DNA from: Liolophura sinensis
Taxonomy: Eukaryota; Mollusca; Polyplacophora; Chitonida; Chitonidae
DNA length: 64,000 bases
Assembly (NCBI RefSeq): GCF_032854445.1
Contig: NC_088305.1
Location: 16,973,717 to 17,037,716, forward strand
Reading direction: 5' to 3'
Below are positions 11,474 to 24,712 of the stretch, piece after piece. The notes under the pieces were generated by a model that was given only the letters and a program-made list of their open reading frames with translations, was not told the origin of the DNA and made no database searches. The position numbers and the translations under genes are program-made. Within the stretch, counting starts at the first letter, position 1; every line of letters begins with the position of its first letter.

Positions 11474-13244
11474 CTTGATTAATAGCGTTCTCACCCGAAT
11501 ATAGGCTGTAATTAAACAAAAACATTTAATGGTTAAATCTACTTAACTTAAAATTCACTTACAGTATATAAATTGAGAGTTTCTTGTCTGTAATGCCAAA
11601 TGTTAAGCATCGCTTGTTTCTGACACACAGCGGTTCCTTCCCATTGGTAATCCGTATTCTACCAAACGAGAAAATAAGGTTCCTTGTTTTTTTTTCTGAC
11701 TTCAATCACTAATGTTCACTAATCACCTTTATTCTGTGGTTTTCATCATGTCTATTTCTGTTATAATAGTAGAGCAGGGAAGATAAATAAATCATTTGTG
11801 GATATGATACTAACCTGACATGGATGTTTGAATGCAAAGGCGATATAATACCTTTCATCGTTTCTCTCGAAAGGTCATGTCATGTGTGTGTTTGCCATAT
11901 TATATTATATTTGCCAGCATAGTTCTGTCACATAGTTAGACAGCATACATTTGCTAAAAAATATTGCATTAAAATTCTTGTCAATGCAATCTGCGCGGTG
12001 AGCAAAATATGGCATAAAGTGAGGTCTAAGCATACAATGGGGTGAAAAATTACCGATTTGAGATCCTCTACCTTTCTATAATACACACATCATCTTTGCT
12101 GAAACCTTGTACGTATCCATAAAACATATATGTAACGATAAAATTTACTGCCTTCCTTTGTCGATAAGAGGAATGTTTTTTTTCTAAATGGAAAGATAAA
12201 GAAGAGATTCTAGCCTTCGCGCTCCGCTAGCTGTTTAAATAATACTTAAAATAATACACTTGTAATGTAGTGTGGATAACAAAAAAGCGAAACCAAACTT
12301 CACCCAGCTTTGAACTGATGGACGGAAACTCTGTGGGTTACACTTCGGCACGTCGATCGGGATTGGTATAAGGATCAGGTTACACTTATTTTTTCACCAT
12401 TTCAACTCATCTTTTTTTCATGTTCACGTAAAATGAAGAACCTGTTCTGTGAGTGTTTAGTCCATTTTCAAATCTAGCTGTTGGTTTTGGCATCTAGTGA
12501 GGGCCGCTTTAGACGACAGTCAAACGTTGCAATCGTCTGTATGACGGTGAGTGTTTCATAACTGATACTGATTTTGTCGTGACGTCGAGTTTCTCCCAGT
12601 ACTTAACCTCAGGAGATAAGTAAATATCAGTTTTCCTACAATAATCATATATTTGTTGTAACAGGTCCATCTTTCTGATGTAATAATAACAGCGCAAGCT
12701 TCCGCGGCGGTGATTTTACGAGTGGATTGCTTAACAGGAGCTTATTTGTGTACTACATATATATGAGTAAGCAATGCAGGCATGAATTCACACTGAACAT
12801 CATACCTATTTTAGAAGATAAACAGTTTTTTTCAACCATCATATCTTCACATGACTTGTATTCAATACGTGTTTTTCTAAGATGTGATAGAACGTTTATG
12901 ACATGCACGCCCTTTCCCTGCCACATATGTTCTAGAACATCAGCCCTGACTCTTCTACATAATGCTTAACTATATTTTGTAGGCTACATGTATGTTGTTG
13001 TCACGTAGTTTGAGTGATAGATAACAGTGTAAGGCTGTGACTCACGGGTCACTCTACTGCACTCGCAGTTTCCCGCCTAAACTAACCGGTCTCACTGACA
13101 CGTGTATACCCGCCAACTCACTGCTGAACTGTTGCCTTCGTTGAATGTGCATATTACAGATACAGTGGAAACAATCAGTAATCATTAGAGTTATATTTGT
13201 ATAATCACTAACTGGCATCTTAACTAGTGGGGGGGGGGGGGGGA
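11474..13244. other. Upstream flank of the EF-hand gene; no further gene recognised
   Basis: AT-rich DNA that would hold the 5' UTR and promoter of the minus-strand EF-hand gene. I cannot place a TATA box or transcription start with confidence. Reading frames here are short and featureless. A run of 15 or so G at 13229-13243 abuts the SINE that follows. Confidence 0.4.
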
Positions 13245-13516
13245 GGGGGCTCCGTGGCTCAGTTGGGCAGCGCGCTAGCGCAGCTTAATGACCCGGGAGT
13301 CTCTCACCATTGCGGTCACTGTGTGTTCAAGTCCAGCTCATGCTGGCTTCCTCTCCGGTCGTACGTGAGGAGGTCTTCCAGCAACCTGCAGATGGTCGTG
13401 GGTTTCCTCTGGGCTCTGCCCAGTTTCCACCCACCATAATGCTGGTCGCCGTCGTATGAGTGAAATATTCTTGAGTGCGGCGTAAAACACTAATCAAATA
13501 AATAAATAAATAAATA
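13245..13516 (+). mobile_element. SINE-1, full-length copy (reference copy for this window)
   Basis: Starts gggctccgtggctcagttgg (Pol III A box). The B box is near gtgtgttcaagtcc, then comes a conserved body (ctcatgctggcttcctctcc, then gggctctgcccagtttcc). The 3' block is ttgagtgcggcgtaaaacac, with an (AAAT)n tail. The tRNA-derived head and conserved central block fit the V-SINE type described from molluscs. The exact family name was not checked. Confidence 0.88.
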
Positions 13517-13604
13517 ACTACTCGGATGTCTAGTTATATGCGTTGTTTGTTTGAAGTACAAGTGTCAAACATCACACTGCACGACAACACAGTGTGTAAC
13601 TGAT

Positions 13605-13730
13605 TCACTGATTGATATTTATTGTTATATTCAAGAATATTTTATTCACTCGATGGCTTCAGCGTCATGGGTGGAGGAAAGCAGAGAGTGAAGGGCAAGT
13701 TACTGACGAACTTTCCCACATGTGAAATAC
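13605..13730 (-). repeat. Divergent SINE-like repeat
   Basis: The stretch attgatatttattgttatat, attcaagaatattttattcac, catgggtggagg, then ttactgacgaactttcccac resembles the 3' half of SINE-1 but is a different subfamily. A related piece, gacgaataactttcccac, occurs near 24275. Confidence 0.4.
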
Positions 13731-14301
13731 AGCCTTGTTCGTCATGTACTTGAAAGACAAATAGGTTTTCAACAAATGCAAGACTGTGAAGGCGGCCGCA
13801 GGAGCGTCCTTGGCTGATTTAGAACTGTAATACGGGGGATCTGCACAATCCAGGCCCAGGATTTGCATTAAGCCCGCGTCTCGTGGCAAACATATATTCA
13901 CCGATGGCGGTATGGGAAACTTCCAGGTATTATTAGTCTCCATCCAGGAGATTACAATCTCATTTTCATAAACTGTAAATCATTTATTCACAAAAGCATT
14001 TTTACTGAACGAAAACTCCAAATGTTGCTCGAACGGTTGTTTAGGATATCTCAAGATAGAATATTTATAAAATTAATGTTAAGCCAGATAACCAAAGCAT
14101 AATTTGAATTTCTTTTCACTGTAAACTGGCCAATATACAACCAAAATCCACATCTTGACAACAGTCAAAGAATTGCTTTGACTTTAATTTGCAGTTCGAC
14201 GAGGATTACTGAAATCCTACATGTATATAGCAAAATGCCAAACTGACCAGTGCACCAACATCAACATCTAACATGATCTGTGTATAACCCTGTCCATGTT
14301 T

Positions 14302-14541
14302 AGTGAGTGATTGAGTGCTTGGGTGCTTAACAATTTTTCAGCCACATGACGGCGAAGGATTTCTTAGGGTGCATGTACGTTTAATATGCCTCCTTGTTGC
14401 AGGACGGATTTCCACCGCTCTTTTATCTAGTGCTGCTTTACTGAGACGAATTACTGAAGGCAAGTAAGCCACCCAGCCCGAGCCATTATACTGATACGGG
14501 TCAACTAGTCGCTGCACTATCCCCTTCATGCTGAACGCCTG
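14302..14541 (-). mobile_element. SINE-2 copy lacking its tRNA head
   Basis: The reverse complement matches 10608-10840: body with ctcagtaaagcagcactag, tail with gctgaaaaattgttaagcac. The Pol III promoter part is absent, so it is 5'-truncated. Confidence 0.75.
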
Positions 14542-15298
14542 ACCAACACCTATCCATGTTAAAACATGTTCATAAACTACACATAAAACAGGTTATACAG
14601 CGGCTTTGATAAAGAATTATGTACAGAAATCTATAAATTAGTCATTAACGTGCACTCCTTTGGCCCTACCAGGTATTCATGCTTTCTTCTTTTTGCCTCA
14701 GGCGATTTGGGCTATGTCAGGGAACAAGTGTTTTGGGGCGTAACAAGCGGGAAGATTGAATCTCATTCAATGGCAGGTGGATATTTGATCTCATGTCTGA
14801 CAATATATATGTATGTGTGGTTAAAGTTCATCCTCCAAGGCTAACTTGTCTGCGTATATTTGTCATCCACTATGTATTATTACGCTTGTAGACATCAGAT
14901 ATGACTGAACGATTATCAGGGGAATATGGATATTATCCCACGTTGTGTGCCCCACGGGCACGACCACCTGGTGGTTCGAGGTCAGCGTAACCCTGGCGCC
15001 ACTCGTAACGCTTCAATTTGATACAACTGTGTGCTCACCACAAACGATCTCTATTTTAAACAACTTGGGCCTGCCACTGTTTGCATTGTGTAACTTTTTT
15101 TTTATTTTTCAATTTCAAGTCGTATTGTTATTATATGAGGACAAATATTTTATCATTAAAATAAGTCTGCCCTCGCTTTAATAAGTACAATGAAACCCCT
15201 GCAGTTATGTCCGGAAAAACGATGCGACACGATCAACAGTTTGTTAGTCATGAAACAAAATTGCGCAATCGCTAGATCCAAAACAAAAACGGGCGTAT

Positions 15299-15412
15299 CA
15301 AGCCAGGTTTCTCCCACTACAATGCTGATCGCCGTCATATAAATGAAATATTCACGAGTGGGCCTTGTGTGTAAAACATTAGTCAAATAAATACATAAAT
15401 AAATACATAAAC
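15299..15412 (+). repeat. SINE-1 3' fragment
   Basis: The pieces aggtttctcccactacaatg, then ctgatcgccgtcatataaat and an (AAAT/ACAT)n tail match the 3' third of SINE-1. Confidence 0.7.
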
Positions 15413-15604
15413 ATGAATTTTGTGAAGTCCCCTTAAAGGAAAAATATGAAATACGTGAAAAACAATGCGAAGTCACAGCGCGGTTTAGAACAAAATTCGA
15501 AGGAGCGCCCAGCCAATACACATCCAGGATTGTAATTCTGGATAAGGTCTCATGTAGGAGTAAGGAATGCGTAAGTTACTGCTAATTAACAATCTACATG
15601 AAGA

Positions 15605-15740
15605 GCTAGAATAAAATCTTGACTCAGGTCAATTGATCAGGGGCTGTATTTCACCGGGTAACGTGTAGCCATTTGCCAGCTGTCACACTGTCGTCACTGC
15701 CTAGGCGCTACTCAGGATACTATCTTCTTTTATACACGTA
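15605..15740 (+). repeat. Unnamed ~110-bp interspersed repeat (repeat X), copy 1
   Basis: Core: tagaataaaatcttgactca, ggggctgtatttcaccggg, then gccatttgccagctgtcaca and ctgtcgtcactgc. The same order of motifs recurs at seven other places in the window. Confidence 0.75.
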
Positions 15741-17784
15741 GATAGACCCATCATTCCACAAGGTTAGATTAGCTATGTGAACTCGTTGTGGGGTAAACAC
15801 GGGACTTTCAAATGCTGTGCTGCGCGCTGTTCCATTATAGCATGTTGTCAACCCCTGATAAATTCCCTCCCTAGTCTACCAAAACTATCATTACACAAAT
15901 CACCTGTTAATTCAACATAAACGCAGAAGCACGCGGTTGCAAAGAAACAATGTGCACATGGAGACAATCTTAAAATAGAAATGAAAACTTACATCCGTCC
16001 GCTTCGCTATTTACCTGGAGTCGGAGTAAAATTCAAACTAGTTCAGTCAGTTCTGACGTGAATATTTATGTACTTCTATACAGCACAGGACCAGCGTCGT
16101 TGTGATTGCTTAAAAAAAACTCTACTGCAGAATAGTCCATTTCTGTATTTGAGGGGTCGCGGGACGCGTGGGATTTTGTAAGATCTCTGTTATCGATAGT
16201 GAATGTTTGAATTGCACTCCTTCCTTTATCACTGTAAGTATGAATCACTGTAATTGCGCCTTTCACCAGCCCATTGAATGGGTTTGTCAGTACGGGTGTT
16301 TACTAAAGCGTATAGCAACTTCACAGAGAGGCCTACAGATGTCCATAGAACTGTTAATAACGTGTCTACCTTTGCTCTGGGACGCTCTCTCTTACCCCTT
16401 CCAGCATACCCGTCGATGTTTTGGACTGTAACAAATTGGCTGTAATCACTTTTTATAGGTCAGGTGATTGCCAGTTGCCGCTAAATGCTATAATTATTGT
16501 GGCAAAGTCCTACAGATAACACAAATGCATACTGCGAAATCCTGTCGCTTAACGGTGGCTGCCTGCAGGGTCTAACTACATTTTCTGCCTAACGTGTCAC
16601 AGAAATAGACATGTATTTAAAGAGCAAACTACTGTATATACATATAAGCACTAAGCAACGTCCTAATACTTTTCTGTAACTGACTTGCGGGAAAACACAG
16701 GAAATTTTTTTCAGTTATTCATGAATAAGCGACGAAGAATATTTATTTAGGCCTTGAGACAGGTATGAAGAATGTATAAAGCTTCCAAATGTATTCTATT
16801 TTTTTTAACTTAATTTAGTATTATTTTGGCACTGCATCCAAGAACTAAGTGTTGATACAGGCGACTCCAGATTGATGTCTGTGAGAATATCATGTACGGA
16901 ACACAAGCACTCCCGGGTTACCTCGCAAACACGCACCGCTGCCTCTTTCCTGAATACACCAACAGTCTAGACCTGTTTTTATTTCTTATCGATGTTTCTT
17001 GTCATTCTGGTAGTTAAGGCTTGCGCTGGTTTTTATCTGCCTCCAGCAGTAACATTCCTTGCGACTCTTCAAGTCTGGAATGTTCGGTTGAAAGCACGGG
17101 TAAGTAAAACCATGGACAGGCCCACACAATACTGGTGAAGTCACACCTAATTACACATCAGGTTAACAGTAACCTTTTGAACTACTGGTCAATGGCAAGG
17201 AGATGGAAGAACCATGTTTTTGTAAAATGCGATTGTCCTCTTTACCTTCACCAGTTAAATGTACGACAGAAACCATTCATTTATCTCAAGTATTGTTACT
17301 GGTGTTTTTGTGGTACACCTACCATTTTCTGGGCAAATGCCATTCAGCACACAAAGCACATCAACCCCTTTAATTATGACATGTTGGTCCACAAGAATCC
17401 TAAGCTTCACTTATGTGGAATTCAGATACAGTGCCGTTACACACACTGCCTGCCCATATCCCTGGGTCAGAAGCCCACTCTAAAATAGCATGGATAACCG
17501 GAGCCCAGATCCCGTGATCGCATATCACTAGAATTGTGGGGTGCAGAGTCTGAAGTTTTAAATCTGGGCATTAATTCGATAATCGGATAACGGAAAGTGA
17601 AATCTTGACTTGGTGGAAAGAAAAGGGCCTATTGCTATACCGCTGTGATTATTAAAAATTCTGGTGTATTGTTGTCGGAATACAACGTACTGGCATGTTG
17701 CCGTGGAGTACGGTTTAGGCCTACGGGTATATTGTTATTGACATAAGGTATATTTATAGTGGTATAAAACATAGTGACAACAGG

Positions 17785-18960
17785 TAACTGTTGAACTGTT
17801 GTGGATACAGAGCCTACAGGTATACTGTTGTGAGGATAGAGCCTATAGGTACATGTATACTGTTGTGAGGATAGAGCCTACAGGAATACTGTTGTGTAAA
17901 TGGAGCCTATAGGTATACTGTTGTGGAAATAGAGCCTACAGGATTATTGTTGTGGACATAGGGTCTACAGGTCTGCCGTTGTGGAGACAGGGCTTGCAGG
18001 TCTACTGTTGTGAAGACAGGGCCTGCAGGTCTACTGTTGTGGAGACAAGGCTTGCAGGCTTGCTGTTGTGGAGACAGGGCCTGCAGACCTACCATTGCGG
18101 AAGTAGAGCCTACAGGTATATTGTTGCAGACATAGGGTCTACAGGTCTGCCGTTGTGGAGACAGGGCCTGCAGGCCTACTGTTGTGGAGACAGAGCCTAC
18201 AGGTCTACCACTGTGGAAGTAGAACCGACAGGACTTACGTCGTGGAGACAGAGCCTGCAGGTCTGCTGTTGTGGAGACAAGGGCCTGCACGTCTACTGTT
18301 GTGGAGACAGGCCCTGCAGGCCTACTGTTGTGGGGACAGGGCCTGCAGGCTTACTGTTGTGGAGACAGGGCCTGCAGACCTACTGTTGTGGACATAGGGT
18401 CTATAGGTCTGCCGTTGTGGAGACAGGGCCTGCAGACCTACTGTTGTGGAGACAGGGCCTGCAGGCCTACTGTTGTGGAGACAGGGCCTGCAGGCCTACT
18501 GTTGTGGAGGTGGGGCCTACTCGTCCACCATTGTGGAGACAGGGCCTACAGGTCTACCATTGTGGAAGTAGGGCCTACAGGTATACTGTTGTGAGCATAG
18601 AGCCTATAGGTATACCATTGTAAGGATAGAACCTACAGGGATACTGTTGTGAAGATAGAGCCTAAAGGGATACTGTTTTGAAAATGGAGCCTAGAGATAT
18701 ACTGTTGTGCAAATAGAGCCCACAGGTATATTGTTGTGGAGATAGAACCTACAGGTATACTCTCGCAGAGACAGAGCCTAGAGGTGTGCTGTTGTAAAGA
18801 TGGAGCCCACAGGTATATTGTTGTGGAGATAGAACCTACAGCTATACGCTTGCAGAGATAGCGCCTAGAGGTGTGTTGTTGCCCACAGCTGTACAGAGCC
18901 CACAGCTGTACTGTTGTGTGGATACAACGCACAGGTACAGTTTCTGTTTGTACACTGTCG
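17785..18960 (+). repeat. 29-bp minisatellite
   Basis: Tandem copies of a 29-bp unit containing tactgttgtggagacagggc and ctgcagg. The copies are near-identical at 17960-18570 and more degenerate at both edges. Since 29 is not a multiple of three, a long frame cycles through three readings of the unit. That explains the Cys/Gly/Trp-rich pseudo-proteins in several frames. Copies with the ggcctgcaggcc junction form a 12-bp palindrome. Confidence 0.9.
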
Positions 18961-20465
18961 AGAACAAACCTCACAATAATACACTGTCGTACACAAACCT
19001 CGTAATAATAGATTGTCGTACACAAGCCTTAAGGCTTTGACTCTGACATGGAATAAATAGCGATAATTTGGGGGGGGTGGTATACCAAACTGTTTGGCCG
19101 GTAAAATCAAGTTTTCTGGCAATGTAATACTGCCTTGATACGCCTGGAACCAATTAAGACGTTCTCAGATGATCATGCTATATCTGAGTAGACAGGAAGA
19201 AACTGTCGAGAATACAGTGTAGGAAACAAAGTGTCAACCACAGACTATTGCCAGGTGGATGACAAACATCCAGATCTAAGGCCACAACTGATTTACAAGG
19301 ATGATTTTCCAATATATGATTTATATTGGAATTCTAAGGAATTGCTTTTCAGTTCAAAAATGACAACGATTTAAGTCTGCTATCCTACAGGCAAAAGTTG
19401 ACTGGCTGTAAAACATCCGATCTGAGTAAACAAGGACCAACCCATCGCGGATTAAATATTTGCATCATTTATAGACAGATTTATCATTTATCATTAATTG
19501 TGTCTATTTCACTGAGCAAATAAAATGATAGCATGTCATAAACAACACAAGACAAAAACCTCAAGATTCCTCATTGCGGTTTGACATTATTATTTTATTT
19601 CTTTCTATATACTTGACTGTGTGTTACATGGTACGTGTACATCAAAAGTGAAATTCCATCCAAAATAGAATCGATAACTTATGATATATTCCTGTGGAGA
19701 TGTCTCACAAAAGCTGGGTAATTCATATTATGGATCATATCTGCCTAACCGACAGCGCCAAGCCTACTGGCCTAGAGGTAAGGCTGTGGGTAGATCTCAG
19801 ATATTATTCATACTTCCAGCTTAGCTTTGAGAAATACAGACCTGCATTCTTTCATTGACTGTCCTGGAACTGGGTCCTTTCGACCATGTTGTCCTCAATA
19901 TGTAAAAGCTGTGTGCTACAAAGACATGTTTCCTTTAATCCAACAGTACTTATGTTTCCATATCAACTATAGTTATTTGTGAATAATAAAGGCCATAAGG
20001 TCAAAATTATCGCAAATGTACCCATCGCACCGGCACCAAGTCAATCTTCGCTCGCTGCCATGTTCAATTCGAGTCGGACGCACCCGTCAGCGTCCGGAAA
20101 AAAGATAACTGGATTGAAACCAAAAATGTGGTCATCACTAAAATGTTGACTGATAAGTTGTTTTTTAACTTTAATCTGTCTGTTAATAATGAATATAAGG
20201 AACTATAATCAAGAATTGTGAAAAAGGAGAGTCTTAATTTTGGTAAAAGCAGCCCAATTCACTATAGCAACGTAGTCATGTAATTTGAAAATGGCGGTTT
20301 GCCAAGTCCTGATGCTGTTCCGTGGATGCCTAGGTAACATTTGTGTTCATTTTGATGTTATGGTCTGTATTATTCTCGCATAATGAGGTGATATGAATTC
20401 AGAATTACCTTAAAAAAACGTTAAAGTATGTAACTTTGTAGCAACTGTATATATGTTATAGATGC
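18961..20465. other. No gene recognised
   Basis: AT-rich DNA without protein-like frames, known repeats or RNA genes that I can identify. Confidence 0.45.
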
Positions 20466-20634
20466 CAACCTTTTAGTCTAGCTTGTGCTGGCTTCCGCTC
20501 CAGACATAGGAAGGTCTGGTAGCAGCCTGCGCATAGCTTCCATGGCTCTACCCAGTTTCCTCCCATCATAATGCTGGCCGCCGTCGAACATGTGAAATAT
20601 TCTTGGGCACAGGGTAAATCGCGCATGAAATAAC
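20466..20634 (+). repeat. SINE-1 fragment, 5'-truncated
   Basis: The pieces agcttgtgctggcttccgct, ccagtttcctcccatcataa, then tgctggccgccgtcg and the degenerate 3' block match SINE-1 without its tRNA head. Confidence 0.75.
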
Positions 20635-20675
20635 TCTTGTTCAGATTGTTATATTTCAGAAAGAATCTGCCTGTA

Positions 20676-20798
20676 GAGCCGACTGGTCTGCCGTTGTGGA
20701 GACAGGGCCTGCAGGTCTGCCGTTGTGGAGACAAGGGTCTGCACGTGTACTGTTGTGGAGACAGGGCCTGCACGTCTACTGTTGTTGAGACAGGGCCT
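20676..20798 (+). repeat. 29-bp minisatellite, small satellite block
   Basis: Four copies of the same 29-bp unit as the array at 17785-18960 (ccgttgtggagacagggcct), directly after the SINE-1 fragment and 1.7 kb from the main array. Confidence 0.85.
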
Positions 20799-20855
20799 CA
20801 ATATGTGTATGTGTATGTATATAGGAGGCGCATTATTTCCTACTATTTAAGCATT

Positions 20856-20956
20856 TGAAAGAGCAGTTAGAATAAACCTTAACTCAGGTAAACAGACACG
20901 AAGTCGTTTTTCACCGTTTAACTGTCAATAATCACACTGTGGTTTTACTCTATATG
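20856..20956 (+). repeat. Repeat X, copy 2
   Basis: The pieces agagcagttagaataaacct, taactcagg, gacacgaagtcgtttttcac, then aatcacactgtggttttact align with copy 1 at 15605. Confidence 0.65.
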
Positions 20957-20986
20957 CTGTAAGCCTTTCATTATATTTGATATACA

Positions 20987-21933
20987 TTACATCTTTTCCT
21001 GAGTGTATGAACGAACTTTTGGCATGAAGACAATACCAGCTACCACCAACATTACACAGAGACATGCAGCCGTTTCAGCAATCAAAACATAAAGGAAAGT
21101 CATGGGAGAAGCGTTCTGCATTAAATAGCCCACCAATATGGGATTCAGAGTATTACCAATATCAGCACAAGTCATAATCCATGCCATCATTTTGCTGGAT
21201 ATTCCAGACTGATAAGAATTAGTAAAGGAAATTCCCGCAGGGAAAACCACTGACATAAACGAACCTATCAGAGCAATCATGGGCCATGAGATAGCGCTGT
21301 ACACATTGCAGAATGCGATCCATAACGACAGGCATATGTTCATTCCGGCTAAGCATATCAACATCAATGTACCTGGGGAGATAACTTTTGCCAGGCCGAC
21401 ACCGCAGACTTTACAACCTGTATAACCACACCAAAACACAGTTAGCGCCCATGCTCCATTAGATTTTGTCCACCCAAACGCCTTCACTAAGAAAGTCATC
21501 AAGAAGTCGTGGAAGCAGTTTTCGATACCATCATACAACGTGAAGAATAGCCCGATAAGGAAAAGCACGACAAGCTGCTGCTTTTGCGAAACGTTGTCGC
21601 TCTTGTCCATTGATTCGTATTCGTCCTCGTCATAAGTCTTGGGTGTGTTTCGATTTTTCACGTAAATCCCGAACCAAACAACGGCAATAATCTCATAAGT
21701 CAGCCCGACAATGAAGAACGGTACTTGTATTCGAGTTTCTGATAGTGCTATGGTGGAGTTACCAATAGAGTTAGATGTGTTGAGTGATGACCCTGACAGC
21801 GTGGTCGTTGTAGACAAGAAAGGTTCTGCTAGAACTGGACCAACTATTCCACCTACAGCATAGCACAGATACAAAGCATGGGTGAAGGAGGCATCTTTGC
21901 TTTTCCACAATCCAGTGACCAGCAGAGGTAAAG
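20987..21933 (-). CDS. Transporter A, coding exon 3
   Basis: Encodes residues from about 137 to the C-terminus (MPKVRSYTQEKM-stop), with TM5 to TM12. The acceptor is tgttccag, and the first two bases complete the codon split by intron 2. Confidence 0.88.
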
Positions 21934-24642
21934 CTGGAACAAAAGGGTGAGTTTTACTTTAGATTGATAGTCCCTTGTACAATTACCTTTTGAAGCATGA
22001 ATCTATACATGTGTCACTTTCTTGCGTATGTCTCTTCCTGCTGTGAGGAAAACCTGCCACGTACATATATCTTTATATAGGAGAGAGTTGCTTAACCCTG
22101 ACATCACCCGCTATTCACGTGAGCTTTTGGTGAAAAGTGAAAAAGTAGTATGATTGTTTTCGCATCTGTATCATTTGAAGCCATAACTAGTGTTTAAGGA
22201 ACTCTGGTCGAGTATATACGCTAATAAAGGTTATCACGATCGTTGTTGAACTTGATATACAAAGGAAATCAAATATTAGTTACCCACACACTACACACTA
22301 CACGCTACATGTATCAAACTCTTGTGACCAGTTTAAGTTGTGGTGTGGTGTAACAAAAGTGAGGTATTTGTTATGACTTCTGAATCGTTTCGCGCATTGT
22401 TTGTCCAAACTCAGATGGATTTTATGCATATACGCACAGCGTACGCATGCGCACAGGTCATATGCCTATACGGACGAAAGTGAATAACCCGTTTAGCACA
22501 TGAGTTTGCATTGCATAACCACTATTTGCCTTATGTTTTGCACGAAGAGTTGTTATTATTTTGCTAGTTGTACTTTACATACTTAATCATTCTGAAACTT
22601 TTCAACTTTGTGATTTCTTTAAATTTTCTTCTCGTCGAGGTTTGCCTCAATTTCTCCTCTGTATGTCTTTAGTTTATCTGCATAATGCATAAGTTTCGGG
22701 TTTGTTTTAATTGCTATATCTATTTCTATAGTAGCTTTACTGGCAGCATTCCTCAAAACTACTGTTGTTTTGCTTTGATGAAAATCCGGGGCGGATCACG
22801 CGTTAGAGCAAAGAAACATGACTGTTTCAGCATAGCCTGAATGCCTCAACGACTTCTTGTCATTCACTTACCCGCCTCTATTAAGGCAATTCCTATCCAT
22901 CCTGCTAAAGTGACTGTGATCAAGTAGACTAAATCTGGCATCCAGGGAGTGACAGCGGTGAGGAGCCCTGTAAAGAGTAAGGAAACCGCAAACATTGCTT
23001 CAAGAGGGAACTTTTTGAAGAGTGGACCGGAAGCAACTGATCCGACGATCCCACCGACACCAGCAGCCGTGAATATCAAGGACCCATTCTGTACATCCGA
23101 ACCTGTTATTTGCAGTAAGTCCAAATAAGTTGTCCCGCCCAGTCCAACCGCGATGCCCTTTGTATAAAGAAGAAAACATAATGTTTATTAGTTTAGGTAT
23201 ATGTATAAACTAATGCGGGTAGAGTCGCTGCCGAGTTCTGACCACAAGCCTCTGCCAATAGAATCGAGTGTTGAACAATCTCTCGCTGGTTAAGCTGGAC
23301 CTAAGTGTTGCAAGCATCCAGGGGATCCAGGTCTCCTGTCAACGAGGCATTGTTTCATTTTAAAGGCTGAAATGCACATTCATGTGTTTTGCTGAAATAA
23401 GAAATGATTATAGTCTTTAACTTGTCGCCTGTATTCAACTGTCTATAAAACCATTCATATTCGCTATCAAAATCGCCTTTCATCATTCATACGTAACCTT
23501 ACAAGTCTTACATATAGATATATTAGACGTCCATATCATTGCAAAGAAGATGCAATTAGATTACTTTCCCTAATTCATAATGTTAAACTTCATAACCTTG
23601 TTGTCCACTCCAAGCAGTCATTGCTACGGTGGGATTCACACATCAACAAAGACTACACCATCGTACCCGCGAATAGAATACGTTATTTTTCTAATGTGAT
23701 CCCATACTGCCGCGAGCTACACGAGATAAAATAAATTTCTTTTATTAAGGTTATATTAGCAATTACAAACATGTCACTGTCAGAAACATGGTCTGGTATA
23801 AAGAGGATCACAGACGAGTTAAGTAGTGTCGCTGGTCTCCACATATTATCCAGCATACTGTTTGTTTTGAATAATTATGACGTCATCCCAGGTAGTGTTC
23901 TAACTGCATGTGAACTGCTTTGCTTAGCGAGTGCTCCTCAAACTCAAGGCCTTGGTATGTATGTATGTATGTATGTATGTTTGGGTTTTAGCGTCCTCCT
24001 TAATTTTTCAGTCATATGACGACGATGAAACCTTAGGTGTGTGTACATGTATCGCGCCTTCTTGTCCACATCCCGTCACATTATTTTGCCTCTGGCGAAC
24101 CAGTCTTGTTAGCTTTAACCTCTTTGTACTGAGCTCCAAGCTAAGCAGCAACACGTACCATTGTTGAAGTCTTTGATATCACAGGACCGGGTTTGATTTG
24201 GGGTCTCCCGACATCGAGGCGGATGCTCTAACCATTAGCCCATTGGAGCGATATACAAGGCATTGGTAAGATGACGAATAACTTTCCCACAAGAGCTTAA
24301 TCGGTATAGGATTAACGGCGTCGTGTGGACATGATTTAAACATTTACTGAGCAGTTAGAATAATATCCTAACCGAGGTTAATTGACACGAGGCTGTATTT
24401 CGCCGGCTACGTGTGACCATTTCCCATCAATCATACTGTCGTCACTACTCTAGTATTACTCTCTAGGATATAATCTTTCATATCAACCGCTTCATTTCAT
24501 CAAATTTAATAAAGTATAGTAATATGTTCTCCAGTGATGGTAATAAACAATTTTAACTAAATTCATAACCAAAGAGGAAATAAGTGTAATAAGAACCTGC
24601 CATAATATATCTGTGATCTAGATTGTTCACTAGCGATCTATT

Positions 24643-24712
<70 letters not shown>

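Larger units (their letters stand above)
14546..17784. other. No gene recognised; two old repeats inside
   Basis: About 3.2 kb without supportable genes. The longest frame (17135-17488) has no recognisable domain and overlaps another chance frame. Contains a SINE-1 fragment at 15299-15412 and a copy of the unnamed repeat at 15605-15740, listed separately. Confidence 0.45.

Noticed and set aside
13227-13439. A Gly-rich 70-codon ORF
   Set aside because: It is the poly-G run plus SINE-1 read as protein.
17907-18623. A 223-codon ORF and its overlapping partners rich in Gly, Leu, Trp and Cys
   Set aside because: They are frame-cycling readings of the 29-bp minisatellite, with the same peptide motifs in all three frames; no start or splice context.
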